Assembly (NCBI RefSeq): GCF_004295795.1
Contig: NZ_SEBR01000004.1
Location: 372,001-436,000, forward strand
Origin: Flavobacterium sp.
GTDB lineage: Bacteria; Bacteroidota; Bacteroidia; Flavobacteriales; Flavobacteriaceae
Length of the DNA stretch: 64,000 nt
Direction of reading: 5' to 3'
Below, one piece after another: positions 17,530 through 28,164 of this stretch. Position 1 is the first letter of the stretch. Each line of letters begins with the position of its first letter. The notes below the pieces were generated by a model. That model saw only the letters and a list, made by a program, of their open reading frames with translations. It was not told where the DNA came from and ran no database searches. A program made the position numbers and the translations under genes.

Positions 17530-18941
17530 AGATTTTTGAGCAAGTGCGGTTTCTCTTTCGAGATTTTCCACAAAAGTTCCCCAAATAAAGTGTTTGCCCA
17601 AGCGAACCAAGCTCTCGTGAATTTTCGCGCGTCGTCCTTGTGGAAAGATTCGTGCATGAAACCTGTTCCGCCATGCGTGTTTTTGAGGATGTGCAGGCAT
17701 TGACGTGTTTCGTCGTCGTCCACGCTCGTCAAAGCTTGCATGATAAGACTGATGTGCCAGATGTAATTCTCGGGCGTATGCGGCGCACCGATTCCTTTTC
17801 CGGCTTTCCCGACGTAATAATAAGGATTCGATCCGCTCAGGATCATTTTGCGCGTGTTGACGTAAACCGGATCGTCCACTTTGCAACTTCCAAAGTACGG
17901 CATCGACAGTAAACTCGGGGCGTTTGCGTCGTCCATATACAGTCTGTTCCCGAAACCATCGACTTCATAAGCGAAGACTTTTCCGTGTTCCGGATGATCG
18001 ACGATCGCATACTTTTTCAATGCCGATTCAACTTCCGAAGCCAGTTCCAAAGCGTCGAGACTCAGGCTTTTGTCCTTGACGATCTCAAGGGCCATTTCAC
18101 TGAGTTGCCGAAGCGAAACCATCGCGAAATAGTTCGACGGAATCAAGAACGGAAACACGGTAGCGTCGTCCGAAGGCCTGAACATCGAAGCGATCAATCC
18201 AACGGGTTTTATCGGAAAACCGTAACCGTCGAGCGGCGGCGTGTCGATACTTCTTGGCGACGATCGCATGAAACTGTACGGGCCTTTTCCATCCTTTCGC
18301 TGTTGCACGCGTAATGTATCGACGACGAGTTTCATCGCATGTTGCCACTCGAAACCAAACGGACTTGTGTCTTTTGTCGTTTTCCAGTAATTGTAAGATA
18401 GCCTTATCGGATAACAAAGCGAATCGATTTCCCACTTGCGCTCGTGCAATTCGGGTTTCATTTCCGTGATGTCGTCCTTCCACTCGCTTCCGGTCGCACC
18501 TTTGTTGAACGCATTGGCATAAGGATCGATCAGGATGCATTGCGTCTGACGGTTTATCACGCCCGCCAGCAGTTGTTTCAGAGTCTTGTCCTGTTTGGCC
18601 AAAGCAAGATATGGCATCACTTGGGCCGTCGAATCGCGCAACCACATCGCGTTGATGTCGCCCGTGATCACGAACGTATCCGGTTTTTTGTTCCTGATCG
18701 AAAAATCGACTGTCGTATCGAGCGTATTCGGAAAACAGTTCTCGAAAAGCCAACCCAATTCGGGATCGCGAAGACTTACCTTCATTTGCGAAATCAGTTT
18801 CTCTACGGCCGGAGAATTGAACATGCGTCGGGCTTTGGGCACGCGAACGATCGGAAAACCTTGTGCCGACGGAAGAAAGTCGTACAAATAAAGCCCGAGC
18901 GTGGCCAAAGTGGAAGTCTGGATAAACTGTCTGCGTTTCAT
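17526..18941 (-). CDS. Glycoside hydrolase family 125 (exo-alpha-1,6-mannosidase type)
   Basis: A 471-residue exported enzyme. The N-terminus MKRRQFIQTSTLATLGLYLY looks like a Tat signal. The body matches GH125, formerly DUF1237: TGDINAMWLRDSTAQVMPY, then MKPELHERKWEIDSLCYP, MRSSPRSIDTPPLDGYG, FRPSDDATVFPFLIPSNYF, and a C-terminal FMHESFHKDDARKFTRAWFAWAN. Family members are inverting exo-alpha-1,6-mannosidases acting on glycan ends; substrate here is inferred. It lies downstream of a giant secreted protein on the same strand, but a terminator separates them. Confidence 0.93.
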   Translation of the reverse strand: MKRRQFIQTSTLATLGLYLYDFLPSAQGFPIVRVPKARRMFNSPAVEKLISQMKVSLRDPELGWLFENCFPNTLDTTVDFSIRNKKPDTFVITGDINAMWLRDSTAQVMPYLALAKQDKTLKQLLAGVINRQTQCILIDPYANAFNKGATGSEWKDDITEMKPELHERKWEIDSLCYPIRLSYNYWKTTKDTSPFGFEWQHAMKLVVDTLRVQQRKDGKGPYSFMRSSPRSIDTPPLDGYGFPIKPVGLIASMFRPSDDATVFPFLIPSNYFAMVSLRQLSEMALEIVKDKSLSLDALELASEVESALKKYAIVDHPEHGKVFAYEVDGFGNRLYMDDANAPSLLSMPYFGSCKVDDPVYVNTRKMILSGSNPYYYVGKAGKGIGAPHTPENYIWHISLIMQALTSVDDDETRQCLHILKNTHGGTGFMHESFHKDDARKFTRAWFAWANTLFGELLWKISKEKPHLLKNL

Positions 18942-18983
18942 TCCATAAATTTAAAGAAATTGGCTTCGGAAATCGGCAATAAA

Positions 18984-19012
18984 AAAAGCCCCCGAAAAAA
19001 TCGGAGGCTTTT
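18984..19012 (-). terminator. Intrinsic terminator of the YDG-repeat gene
   Basis: On the minus strand AAAAGCCTCCGA / CGGGGGCTTTT forms a strong stem (one G-T wobble) with a T-rich loop, then runs into TTTTTTT. It lies 20-50 bases beyond the stop of the large gene. Confidence 0.85.
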
Positions 19013-19032
19013 CCCAATAAAAATCCTGGTAG

Positions 19033-22000
19033 TTATCGCTTGATCACGCGAAGTGTCGTGACATTGGCGCCTTGGTTGACGACAACATTGTAAACGCCTG
19101 ACGGATAATTCTCGCCAAATTGTGCAGATTCGATCGCCTCGAACGAGATTTCGCGGTTCTCGACCAGTTTTCCGATCATGTCGTAAACCTTGACCGATAC
19201 TTTTTCTTCAGACGAAGAATCCATATCAAGTGCAAAACCTTGTGCATAAGGGTTAGGATAAGCCACAGCACGGAAAGCAACTTGCGGAGCGCTTGTCTCC
19301 TCGCCTTTCACGATTTCTCTCGTAACGCCGCCCGGAGCAACGATCGTACAGCTTTCGCCAAAATCAGACCATGCGCCTGCCGTCATTACTGCAACACTCA
19401 CGACATAAGTCGCTCCCGGCACATAACCCGCGACGTTGTTGAAAGTGAAATAGTTTTGCGAACGCGTCACGAAAACCGTCTCGAAAGTCGAAAGGTTCGT
19501 GAGCTGGAATTGGTAGGAAGTCACGCGGTTCAAGCTCGTCGTCGCCACTACAGATCCCGCATTTGCGATCGTCGCGCCACAGTTCGTGAGTTGTGGCACC
19601 GTTGGAGCCGTAACCGAACAAGGTTGTCCGTAACCGGAGAAGCTTCCGCTTGTTTTTACCGAAACCTCGATGGCGTAAGTTCTTCCATAAAGGTAATTGT
19701 TGAGCATTGTAAGGGCGAACCAGTTCGTGCTTCTCTCCAAAACCTGTTGTTGGTTCGTGGCAGTATCAGTAATCCTGAAACGGTAAGCTGTCACGTTTGG
19801 CAAACTCGTCGTGGCTATAAGCGTGCTGATTGCAGGCAAAACGATGCCACATTGTGAAGGATTCACCGCAGCGGCGCCGCCTTGGTCGAGAATCGCAGGA
19901 GTCGATATCTGACAAGCCGGACCGTAATAATTCAGCCAAGTCCCGTTTCTTCTCAATTGTACCGAAACGCTGTAAGTCGCTGCATAATCGAATGTCGGAA
20001 GAAGCGAAACCTGGAAGTTCGGCGTCACGCGATCGATTGTCTGGACAGCGCCCGTAGCCACATTGACAATCCTGAATCGGTAGCCGTCAACCGGCGTTCC
20101 GAAACTCACCGCTCCAACGTAAGAAGAAATCGAGGTCAAAGTCGTTCCGCATTGTGACGGAAGCACTTGGGAGAAAATCTGGCTTCCTTCGTCGATCGTC
20201 CCGTCGCAGTCGTCGTCGATTCCGTTGAACGGAACTTCGGTCGCACCCGGATTCACCGCGGCAAGCGCATCGTTACAATCAAGGTTGTTCAACGAATAGC
20301 CGGCCGGAGGCGTATTGGCATCGACAGCGCAAACAGACACAAGCGAACCTGCACCGTATCCGTCGAAATCAGCATCCACATAAAAATCAAAATTCGGATT
20401 GATCGTAACTGTAGCCGAGCCCGAAAGCGTCCCAGCCGATTGTGAAGTCGCATCGGTAACAGAAACCAACGTATAAGTGGTCGTAGCCGATGGCGCAACG
20501 GCAATGTTCGCGCCGCTTGCGTAATTGTTCACAGTCACGTTGTTTGTCCCGTTGTTGTAAACCACAGTGTACGGAGCCGTTCCGTCGACGATAGCCACCG
20601 AGAGGTTGACCGATTGTCCAGCACAGATCGCAACCGAACCCGAAATCGCAGCCGAAGACGGACCCGGAATCTGCGTCGCCTCGATCTTCACGTTATCAAA
20701 ACGCCATGTCCCGGCCGAAGCCACGCTTGCAGGCGTAGAAGTCTGTCTGAATTGACCCGAATTCTGGTAATGCGCCGCAACGATCCTCACACCGAAGTTC
20801 GGGTTGTTGTTGATTCCGGAAATCGCCGACAAATCGACGGAAATACGACGGAATTGATCCGATTGCGCGCTGTTCTCGAAACGTCCGTTGTTCAAAGTTC
20901 CAAGGCAGTACGTCGTGTTGGCTTCGGTCATCGTGAAATTCGTCCAAGCCGTTCCATTGGTCGTATATTGAAGACGCACCGTGTTTACCGAAGTACCCGA
21001 AGATCTTTGCTCCCAAGTCACTTTTATGTCTTGGTAACCCGATGTACTCGTGCTGAAACGCGCGCCACTCGACTCATTCGCCGATCCAGGATTCGCGGAG
21101 GAAATCGCCCAAGCGTTTGTGCCCGAAGTCTGAGAGCCACAACCAGTTGCCGTGTCCATTCCCGTAGCTGTTCCCGCGCCTGTCATTGATCCGACGAGAG
21201 CCGAAGTTCCGGTTCCGACGTTTGGCGTTGGCGTGGTCGTCGCGCCTTGAAGCGGTTGGTAAGTCCAGTTTGCCAAAGCCACCGGAGCGGCCAAAATGTT
21301 CGCCGTCAAACCTGTCGGTTGCGGATCGATCACGTAGTTCAGGCCGTCATTTCCGGCCAAAGTCGCAGTCGAAGTCACGGCAATGCCAGATCCGACGCCT
21401 GATTGGGCGAAAGTTCCAGTTCCTACCAAAGTCACGACATCCGGAGAAATGACGCCTGAAAGCGTTCCCGTGATTGTCGCGTCTGTCGTTCCGTCGAAGT
21501 TTTTGTCATCCGCCGAAGCGTTCAAAACCGTAACGGCTTTGGCAGTCACATCGGCAAAAACATCGGCAGGTTGTGCCAAAACGTAATTTGCTGCCTGCGC
21601 GCCAACCAAAGTGTAACCTGTAACGATCACCGTTTTTTGCGTCCCGACGTTCTTGTTGTCGAAATTCGCGACCGGAGTTCCTGAAACCGTAACGTCGTCT
21701 CCGGCGAAAACACCGTCAAGTACAGGCGTTCCCGAAACCGTGGCAGTCGTCAGACGATCGTATTGCTTGTCTTGTGCGGTCAAGCCGAAAAGATTCACCT
21801 CGAAAGCAGTGATGTCGGCGAAAAGATCGCTTGGTTGCGTTACGGAATAATTCGCTGCAGAAGCGCCTTCCAACGTAAAATTCGCGTTTACCGAAATGTC
21901 GTTCGCCACGTTGGCCGATGCGAAACTTCCGACGAAATTCGCCAAAGTCACCTCGTCGTTGTTCAAAATCCCTACAAGATTTCCACCCACGATGATTGCG

Positions 22001-24474
22001 GCCGTGGTCGTGTCGTAAACCTTGTTCGAAGCCACGGCATTTTCCACTGCAAGCGCTTTTGGCGTTATGTCTGCCGAAAGGTTTGTCGGTTGTGTCAACG
22101 TGTAATTCGCCACATCGGCGCCTTCTATCGTTGAATTCGATAGCACTTCGATGTTTGTTCCGACGTTTGTCGATGCGAAAATTCCGTTTCCGATGAAAGT
22201 CACGACATCCGAACCGACGATTCCCTGAAGCGTTCCTGAAATCGCTGCAGTCGAAGTCGCATCGTAAACCTTGTCTGAAGCCGACGCCAAAACCGTAAGC
22301 GCTTTAGGCAAAACAGTTAAGGTCCGGGCAACCGGAGTCGCCATATCATAAGTCAGGTCGCCGTTTTGTGTGGCAGTGATCGTCGTCGTTCCTGCGTTGT
22401 GGATCGTTACCACGTTGCCCGAAACCGTCGCGATGTTCTCATCTGAGCTCGAATAGTCCACTTGCAGACCGGAGTCTGATGTCGCAGTCAAATTGAAGTT
22501 CGCGTCTCCGTAAACCACGTCCGCCAGAGCGTTGAAAGTAATCGTCTGGTCGATCAATGCCTGACCCGAAATGTTCGCGGTCAAACCTGTCGGCTGCGTC
22601 AAAGTATAATTTGCTATGTCGCCCGAGATGAAACTAGTCGAAGTCACCGCGATGTCAAGCCCGATTTCGGGAGAAGCGAATTGTCCCTGAAGCGTCAAAG
22701 TCACCTCGTCAGGAGCGATTACGCCAGCCAAAGTGCCCGTAAGCTGAGCGTTCGTGTTGCCGTCGTAAACCTTGTTTTGGGCCACGGCGTTCTCGATCGT
22801 AAGTGTTTTGGCCGAGATTTGACCCGCAAGTCCGGACGGTTGCGTCAAAGTGTAATTGGCAGAATCCGCACCGTAAATGGTCGAAGTCGAAGTCACCGGA
22901 ACGCTGTTTCCGGCAGATGCGCTCGTGAAAAACGCAGTCGCATTCAACAAGACTTCGTCAGGAGAAACGACACCCTGCAACGTGGCCGTGAAAACCGCTT
23001 CGGTCGTGCCATCATAGATTTTGTTTCCGATGGAAATCGCATCCAGAGTCAAAGCTTTCGGACTGATATCGGCAATCAGGCCTGTCGGCTGCGTAAGTGT
23101 GTAGCTCGAAGCGTGCGTTCCAGCAAGGACAAGCGCCGCTACTACCGATTTATCATCGGCTGCATTGAAATCGAGGAAATTCCCGTTTCCGGAAACCGTG
23201 ATCGCGTCGCCGTTGACCAATCCGTTCGCGGTTGCGCCCGCGATCGTCGCTGTCGTTGTTCTGTCGTATATCTTGTCTTGAGCGACGGCGTTGGAAACCG
23301 TGATCGCTTTTGGAGCAACCGTACTTGAAACCACAGCTTTGTTGGCCGAAGCCGTTCCCGAGACGTGTGTGATGTTGCCTGTGCAAGTTCCGGCCAAGGT
23401 AGTTGCAGCCAGTCTTACATAGATTGTCGTGTTCGCAACAGCTCCGCTTGACGGCGTCAAAGTCTGGCTTGTCGCGTATGTTCCGGCGATTCCGTTTTTG
23501 GAAATCTCGAATCCTGTCGGAGCCGTGATCGTAAGAGTGTTCGTTCCGAGGTTCGTTCCCGAAACCGTATAAGATCTTGGCGTGGCAGAAGGCGTTCCGT
23601 AAGTCGTGTTGACCGCGGCCAAAGTTCCCGTGGTCTCGATTGTAGGATCTGTAGAACCGACTGCCGAGAATGTCAAGTCGTCAACGGCAAGTCCGTCGTC
23701 ATTTCCCGGATCGTTTATGTCCGTCCAGCGGATGCAAAGATTTTGTCCGGCCGGCCAGCTGATTCCCGTTACCGTGTAAGTTTTGGTTGTTCTGCGGTTG
23801 GTCGCGTTTCCGTCAGTTGCCACATCGGCACTTGTGTTGTTCACCAAAGCCGTGAAATCGAGATTGGTTACGTTTACGAAAGTCCCGCTAGTGACAGAAG
23901 ACGAATTGATCGCGTAAGCGAACGTCAACGTGTTGAATACCGCCGAGCTGTTTCCGCCATCTCTCCATTGCTCACCTGTGTAAGTGATCGTGAATTCCGT
24001 GAGGGTCGCTCCTGTATTGTTCGTGAAAACCGCTCCGTATTGCGACGTCAAACTGCCCGAAGCGTAAGAACCCAAAGCGCGTTCGTTGCTGCCGGTCGAT
24101 CCGTAGAAAAACGTATCTCCTGTAGAAGAAGCACCGTTGTCGTTTCTCAGCGTCGTGTTTGAATTGGCGCCAGCTTCCACGAATTGCCATCCGGCGGGAA
24201 GCGGAGAAGTCGTAACGACAACGTTGTTGCCGGGAACCGTCGTGTAGCGGTTGTTGAAATCCTGGGTATAATTCGAGCCAGGCGTCAAGTAAGAAATTTG
24301 TGCATTGGCCGCCATCCCGAAAAGGAAAAGCGCCATGGAGCAAAACGAAAGAAACCCGCTAAGGCGTCTTTTGGACTGCATCTTGAAGGCCGCGGAAAGT
24401 GCATCCGTGAAGCTCAAGCTGCCGACCTTACCGAAATTTTGATTCGTTGAAGAATCGGGTAAAGTTGATCTCAT
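19033..24474 (-). CDS. Giant T9SS-sorted surface protein with YDG/MBG repeats and MopE-like calcium motif
   Basis: An 1813-residue secreted protein. A signal peptide begins at the internal ATG at 24381 (MQSKRRLSGFLSFCSMALF); the upstream ATG at 24474 adds 31 residues and either may be used. Order: an N-terminal beta domain with a lamin-tail-like region (about 60-300); one bacterial Ig-like segment; seven YDG repeats (each with KVYDG/T, then NYTLTQPTGL) interrupted by one MBG repeat (about 385-1060); a beta-sandwich module (about 1070-1360) also found in the neighbouring protein; a MopE-type metal-binding stretch (DADFDGYGAG, DGIDDDCDGTIDEG-like); three repeats of about 90 residues; and a type A sorting domain (YPNPYAQGF to RVIKR). 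Likely a long surface adhesin. Confidence 0.85.
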   Translation of the reverse strand: MRSTLPDSSTNQNFGKVGSLSFTDALSAAFKMQSKRRLSGFLSFCSMALFLFGMAANAQISYLTPGSNYTQDFNNRYTTVPGNNVVVTTSPLPAGWQFVEAGANSNTTLRNDNGASSTGDTFFYGSTGSNERALGSYASGSLTSQYGAVFTNNTGATLTEFTITYTGEQWRDGGNSSAVFNTLTFAYAINSSSVTSGTFVNVTNLDFTALVNNTSADVATDGNATNRRTTKTYTVTGISWPAGQNLCIRWTDINDPGNDDGLAVDDLTFSAVGSTDPTIETTGTLAAVNTTYGTPSATPRSYTVSGTNLGTNTLTITAPTGFEISKNGIAGTYATSQTLTPSSGAVANTTIYVRLAATTLAGTCTGNITHVSGTASANKAVVSSTVAPKAITVSNAVAQDKIYDRTTTATIAGATANGLVNGDAITVSGNGNFLDFNAADDKSVVAALVLAGTHASSYTLTQPTGLIADISPKALTLDAISIGNKIYDGTTEAVFTATLQGVVSPDEVLLNATAFFTSASAGNSVPVTSTSTIYGADSANYTLTQPSGLAGQISAKTLTIENAVAQNKVYDGNTNAQLTGTLAGVIAPDEVTLTLQGQFASPEIGLDIAVTSTSFISGDIANYTLTQPTGLTANISGQALIDQTITFNALADVVYGDANFNLTATSDSGLQVDYSSSDENIATVSGNVVTIHNAGTTTITATQNGDLTYDMATPVARTLTVLPKALTVLASASDKVYDATSTAAISGTLQGIVGSDVVTFIGNGIFASTNVGTNIEVLSNSTIEGADVANYTLTQPTNLSADITPKALAVENAVASNKVYDTTTAAIIVGGNLVGILNNDEVTLANFVGSFASANVANDISVNANFTLEGASAANYSVTQPSDLFADITAFEVNLFGLTAQDKQYDRLTTATVSGTPVLDGVFAGDDVTVSGTPVANFDNKNVGTQKTVIVTGYTLVGAQAANYVLAQPADVFADVTAKAVTVLNASADDKNFDGTTDATITGTLSGVISPDVVTLVGTGTFAQSGVGSGIAVTSTATLAGNDGLNYVIDPQPTGLTANILAAPVALANWTYQPLQGATTTPTPNVGTGTSALVGSMTGAGTATGMDTATGCGSQTSGTNAWAISSANPGSANESSGARFSTSTSGYQDIKVTWEQRSSGTSVNTVRLQYTTNGTAWTNFTMTEANTTYCLGTLNNGRFENSAQSDQFRRISVDLSAISGINNNPNFGVRIVAAHYQNSGQFRQTSTPASVASAGTWRFDNVKIEATQIPGPSSAAISGSVAICAGQSVNLSVAIVDGTAPYTVVYNNGTNNVTVNNYASGANIAVAPSATTTYTLVSVTDATSQSAGTLSGSATVTINPNFDFYVDADFDGYGAGSLVSVCAVDANTPPAGYSLNNLDCNDALAAVNPGATEVPFNGIDDDCDGTIDEGSQIFSQVLPSQCGTTLTSISSYVGAVSFGTPVDGYRFRIVNVATGAVQTIDRVTPNFQVSLLPTFDYAATYSVSVQLRRNGTWLNYYGPACQISTPAILDQGGAAAVNPSQCGIVLPAISTLIATTSLPNVTAYRFRITDTATNQQQVLERSTNWFALTMLNNYLYGRTYAIEVSVKTSGSFSGYGQPCSVTAPTVPQLTNCGATIANAGSVVATTSLNRVTSYQFQLTNLSTFETVFVTRSQNYFTFNNVAGYVPGATYVVSVAVMTAGAWSDFGESCTIVAPGGVTREIVKGEETSAPQVAFRAVAYPNPYAQGFALDMDSSSEEKVSVKVYDMIGKLVENREISFEAIESAQFGENYPSGVYNVVVNQGANVTTLRVIKR

Positions 24475-24557
24475 TAATTGCGATTTATTTGTTTGAGCGT
24501 CTAAATTATCGCGTCAAAAATGCAGAATCGACAACCTAACGTTATCCCTTTGTTAAC

Positions 24558-24587
24558 AAAAAGCGACCGTGTCATTGGTCGCTTTTT
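24558..24587 (-). terminator. Intrinsic terminator of the second giant protein gene
   Basis: A perfect 11-bp inverted repeat, AAAAAGCGACC / GGTCGCTTTTT, with an 8-base loop, 39 bases past the stop at 24626. It separates this gene from the downstream YDG-repeat gene. Confidence 0.9.
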
Positions 24588-24625
24588 GGTGTTTTTTATC
24601 GATTTTATTTGGTTCGGATGTCAGG

Positions 24626-27600
24626 CTAAAGCAACACTTTCCTCGAAATTGTCTTTTTGTCGGAAGTCGTGATTTTGGCGATCACGGTCTGGTTTTTCAC
24701 CTCTAGAGGAAAAGCGAACTCCGAAGTTCCCACTTTTTCGAATCCGACGAGTTTTCTTCCGTTGAGATCGAAAATCTCCACAGCTGAAATTTCGGTTCCA
24801 TTGGCTTTCACCACAACATTTTCCGACTGCCTGAAAACCAGAAGATCGAAGTTTTCAATCCCGATCGCCGGCGTGTCCAAAGACGAACCGGTGAACCTGA
24901 TCCGGAAACGCGAATCGAAAGTTCCGGCCGCGGTCGAGAACGAATACGAACCTTGCTTGAGATCGTGGATCACATTCAAAGCCAGATCTTCAAGAAAAAT
25001 ATCCTGAGCTCCAAAAAGGCCTTCGGTCTGCATCAGGTTGATCTCAAAAGTACCGGCCGCATTGGCTTTGTAACCCAATGGTAAAACGTCAGAATCGGCA
25101 AACGGCAAAGCACGTCCTTGAATGGCAAGTTTTTGTGTAGCCAAGATCGAGTAGAAATTGATAGGGTTTTCGCCCTCGAACAACAAAGCGTCATAACCGT
25201 TGTCGAAGTCATTGGTCGCATTCGGCATATATCCGAAAAGTGTCTGTTTGTAATAGCCTTGCGCATTCTTGAACTCGAGCCAGAATCGGTCTTTTTGACT
25301 TGCGGCACTTCTGAAAAACTGATCGTTGTTTCCCGAAACGCGCATCGAATTCTTGAACTTGGCCGTTCCTGTGGCATTTCCCAGGATGAAAAAAGATTGT
25401 CCGGAGGCGATGTACCCATTCGGGACATTCGTGTTCGCGCCCGCAGAAACCGCTGGCGCAGTTCCGGTTCCGCCCGTGTAATTGTAGGTCGCGTAATCGC
25501 TGAAAATGTACTCAAGGCTTGTCACGGCCGTGTTGTGTGTCCACAAATAAATCGTCGTTCCCGTTCCAAGTGACGCCGCGTTTTCAGCATCGCCCATAAG
25601 CAAATCGGCGTCGATCGCGCTTGGGTAAGGATTTCCGACGAGGTTGAAATTGTTTGCCCCGTTCACAAAAATCGGAATGGAAAACTCGCCATTGTTGGGA
25701 ACGCCGTCGAAAGTCGCGTGGTAAACCACTGGCATCGATTGGCTGTAATCGTCCGGACCTCTGAAAATATAACCGCGCCCGGGTTGCATTGTCGTCGTGT
25801 TCGGATTCGCGTTCGTCCACGCATAAGTACTCGCGTTGAACCAGTAGAATTTGTCCTGGCGCGTCAAAGGCGAAACATTTATCAACAATTGATTTTGCAC
25901 GGGCGAAGACCAATAAGTGTAATCGAATTTTCGGATCGGAGTCGTATCGCGCTTGTAGTGGATCACACCGGAGTTCGCGACATTGTTGACCTGAACAAGA
26001 CTCGCGTGGTTCTCGAAAGTCATTGAGCCGCCGTTTACCGAAAGTTGGTCCTGCAAGATCAAAGTGTCGTCAGGCTGAAAGTTCACGTTGCCCGAGTTGA
26101 CCATGCAGGAACAAACGGCGATATTTCCCGACGACGTATAATTGCCTTCAAAAACAATGGATTTTGTAGCATCAGGATTTCCATTATTCCAACTTGATCC
26201 GTTCCAGGTCGTGGCTTTTACGGCGATTTCAACAGCGTTCGAAGGCACTGCAAGACAGCTCGCATTTTGTACGATGGCTCGGAAATAAGTCGTTTGGGTA
26301 ATGATTCCGATGTTGGCCGATGCAAGCGTGGCAGTCGTCACGGCGATATCGGACACATTTGTGGTAAAGGCCGCATCGTCCGCTTTTTGCCATTTGACGA
26401 TCGTTCCGGTTTGACCCGATACTGTGAGCGGCGCAGCAAGCGTTCCGGCGCAGACCGTCTGATTCGAATTTACCGTTCCCGGAACCGTCGCCGAAGTCAC
26501 GACAAAAGCTCCTGAAATCGCGCTTTTGGCCGCCGGACTGCAAGTTCCCGAAAGCTGCACATAATAATAAAGAGTTCCGACGGTCGCTGCCGAAGGTGTA
26601 AAAACCGCCGATTGTGATCCCGAAGCGATGTCAGCCGATGAAGTCAACTGCGTTCCGCCCGAAGTCGAAGCCGTCGCGTTCGAATACCACTGGTAGGATA
26701 ATCCGGTTCCCGCGCCCACAACAGAGATCGCCGAAAATGCCGAACCCTGGCAAGTGGTTTGCGTCGCGGTCGATTGCGAAGTTACCGATGGCGCGACATT
26801 TCTCGTAAATGTGAAAGGTCCGACGGTTCTGGTGCATCCGTTGGCGTTCGTGTAAGAGTACGTAAAAGTCGTCGACGGACCCGAATACGTGTTTCCGATG
26901 CTGTAAGTTCCGCCTGTCGGAAGTCCGCCTGTCATCGTGAAAGCGCCCGTACCGCAAGTCACGAGATTGGTCGCACTGACCGTAGGAAGCGGATTCACCG
27001 TTACGGTCGCCGTTCCGCTATTTCCCGTTCCGGCCTGACCGTTGGCGTTCGTGACCGAAACTATCGAATAAGTCGTGGTCGCCGTCGGGGAAACCGAAAT
27101 ATTGGCGTTGCTTGTATAATTGTTTACGGTCGTATTGGTCGCTCCGTTGGAATACACGAGTGTGAAAGGCGATTGGCCGCCCGTGATCTGCACTTTTATA
27201 TTGGCAGATGCGCCCGCACAGATCGATGTCGTTCCGCTCATTACCGACGGATTCGGTCCCGGAATCAACGTTCCCGTAAAATTCACGTTGTCGAAACGCC
27301 AGGTTCCGGCCGTTCCCGCGGCAAGTGTCGGATCTTCCACGCGTCGGAATTCGCCCGAAGTCGCGTAATGTGCCGCCACGATGCGAACCCCGAAATTGGG
27401 ATTGTTGTTCGCTCCGGTAACAGCCGACATGTTGATGGAAATGCGCCTGTATTGGTCGCCGTTGTTATTCGTCTGGAATTTGCCGTTCGTGAACGAGCCG
27501 CCGCAGTTCGAGCCGTTTGTTCCCGTCATGGCGAAATTCGTCCACGTCGTGCCGTTCAGCGTGTATTGCAGTCGAATCGTATTCGGGGCCGTGTTCGACC

Positions 27601-27961
27601 AGCGTTGGTCCCAAGTGAAATTTATGTTCTGGTAACCGACAGTCGACGTATTGAACTGCGCGCCATTGCCTTCGTTCACGCTTCCCGGATCGAACGGTTC
27701 GAGCGCGAACGCACTGACGCCGTTTTGTGCGCCGCAACCCGTGCCTGCCATTCCGGTTCTTATCAGCGTTCCGATTGTCCCGCCTCCGTTGTTCACCACG
27801 GCCGACGTTCCGGTTCCTACGTTCGCGTTTGGTGCGCTCGCGGCTCCAACCACCGGTTCGTATGTCCAGGATGCGATCTGGGCATTTGCATCGGTATAAA
27901 TTGAAACAAAAAATAGTACAAAAAAGTAACCCAGTAATCCTGAACGTAGTTTTGCCTTCAT
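24626..27961 (-). CDS. Large T9SS-sorted surface protein (type C-like sorting signal)
   Basis: An 1111-residue secreted protein. The start at 27961 opens the signal peptide MKAKLRSGLLGYFFVLFFVS; an ATG at 27982 would add 7 residues. Residues about 31-322 are a beta-sandwich module (WTYEPVVGA, NFGVRIVAAHY, AGTWRFDNV, then GPNPSVMSGTTSICAG) shared with the adjacent giant protein. Next come Ig-like beta repeats with paired cysteines (about 330-600), a domain with right-handed-helix character (FEGNYTSSGNIAVCSCMVNSG), and a tail with FDLNGRKLVG ending KTISRKVLL that fits a T9SS type C signal. Probably cell-surface; ligand unknown. Confidence 0.83.
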   Translation of the reverse strand: MKAKLRSGLLGYFFVLFFVSIYTDANAQIASWTYEPVVGAASAPNANVGTGTSAVVNNGGGTIGTLIRTGMAGTGCGAQNGVSAFALEPFDPGSVNEGNGAQFNTSTVGYQNINFTWDQRWSNTAPNTIRLQYTLNGTTWTNFAMTGTNGSNCGGSFTNGKFQTNNNGDQYRRISINMSAVTGANNNPNFGVRIVAAHYATSGEFRRVEDPTLAAGTAGTWRFDNVNFTGTLIPGPNPSVMSGTTSICAGASANIKVQITGGQSPFTLVYSNGATNTTVNNYTSNANISVSPTATTTYSIVSVTNANGQAGTGNSGTATVTVNPLPTVSATNLVTCGTGAFTMTGGLPTGGTYSIGNTYSGPSTTFTYSYTNANGCTRTVGPFTFTRNVAPSVTSQSTATQTTCQGSAFSAISVVGAGTGLSYQWYSNATASTSGGTQLTSSADIASGSQSAVFTPSAATVGTLYYYVQLSGTCSPAAKSAISGAFVVTSATVPGTVNSNQTVCAGTLAAPLTVSGQTGTIVKWQKADDAAFTTNVSDIAVTTATLASANIGIITQTTYFRAIVQNASCLAVPSNAVEIAVKATTWNGSSWNNGNPDATKSIVFEGNYTSSGNIAVCSCMVNSGNVNFQPDDTLILQDQLSVNGGSMTFENHASLVQVNNVANSGVIHYKRDTTPIRKFDYTYWSSPVQNQLLINVSPLTRQDKFYWFNASTYAWTNANPNTTTMQPGRGYIFRGPDDYSQSMPVVYHATFDGVPNNGEFSIPIFVNGANNFNLVGNPYPSAIDADLLMGDAENAASLGTGTTIYLWTHNTAVTSLEYIFSDYATYNYTGGTGTAPAVSAGANTNVPNGYIASGQSFFILGNATGTAKFKNSMRVSGNNDQFFRSAASQKDRFWLEFKNAQGYYKQTLFGYMPNATNDFDNGYDALLFEGENPINFYSILATQKLAIQGRALPFADSDVLPLGYKANAAGTFEINLMQTEGLFGAQDIFLEDLALNVIHDLKQGSYSFSTAAGTFDSRFRIRFTGSSLDTPAIGIENFDLLVFRQSENVVVKANGTEISAVEIFDLNGRKLVGFEKVGTSEFAFPLEVKNQTVIAKITTSDKKTISRKVLL

Positions 27962-28164
27962 CGTATTTGCATTTTCGGACAAAGTTAAAACGCTTGTCTT
28001 TCAGGATGCAGACGCCAAAATTATGTGTCGGTTATCAAATCGTAAACTTTTTCGATGCAAAACAATGACCTATCGACGAACGCCATCTTTCGTGCATTTC
28101 ATCGATTTTGCTTAAAAGAGGCGCAGTTCTTTCGTCCAAAGAAAAACCCAAAAAAGTGTCGGTT

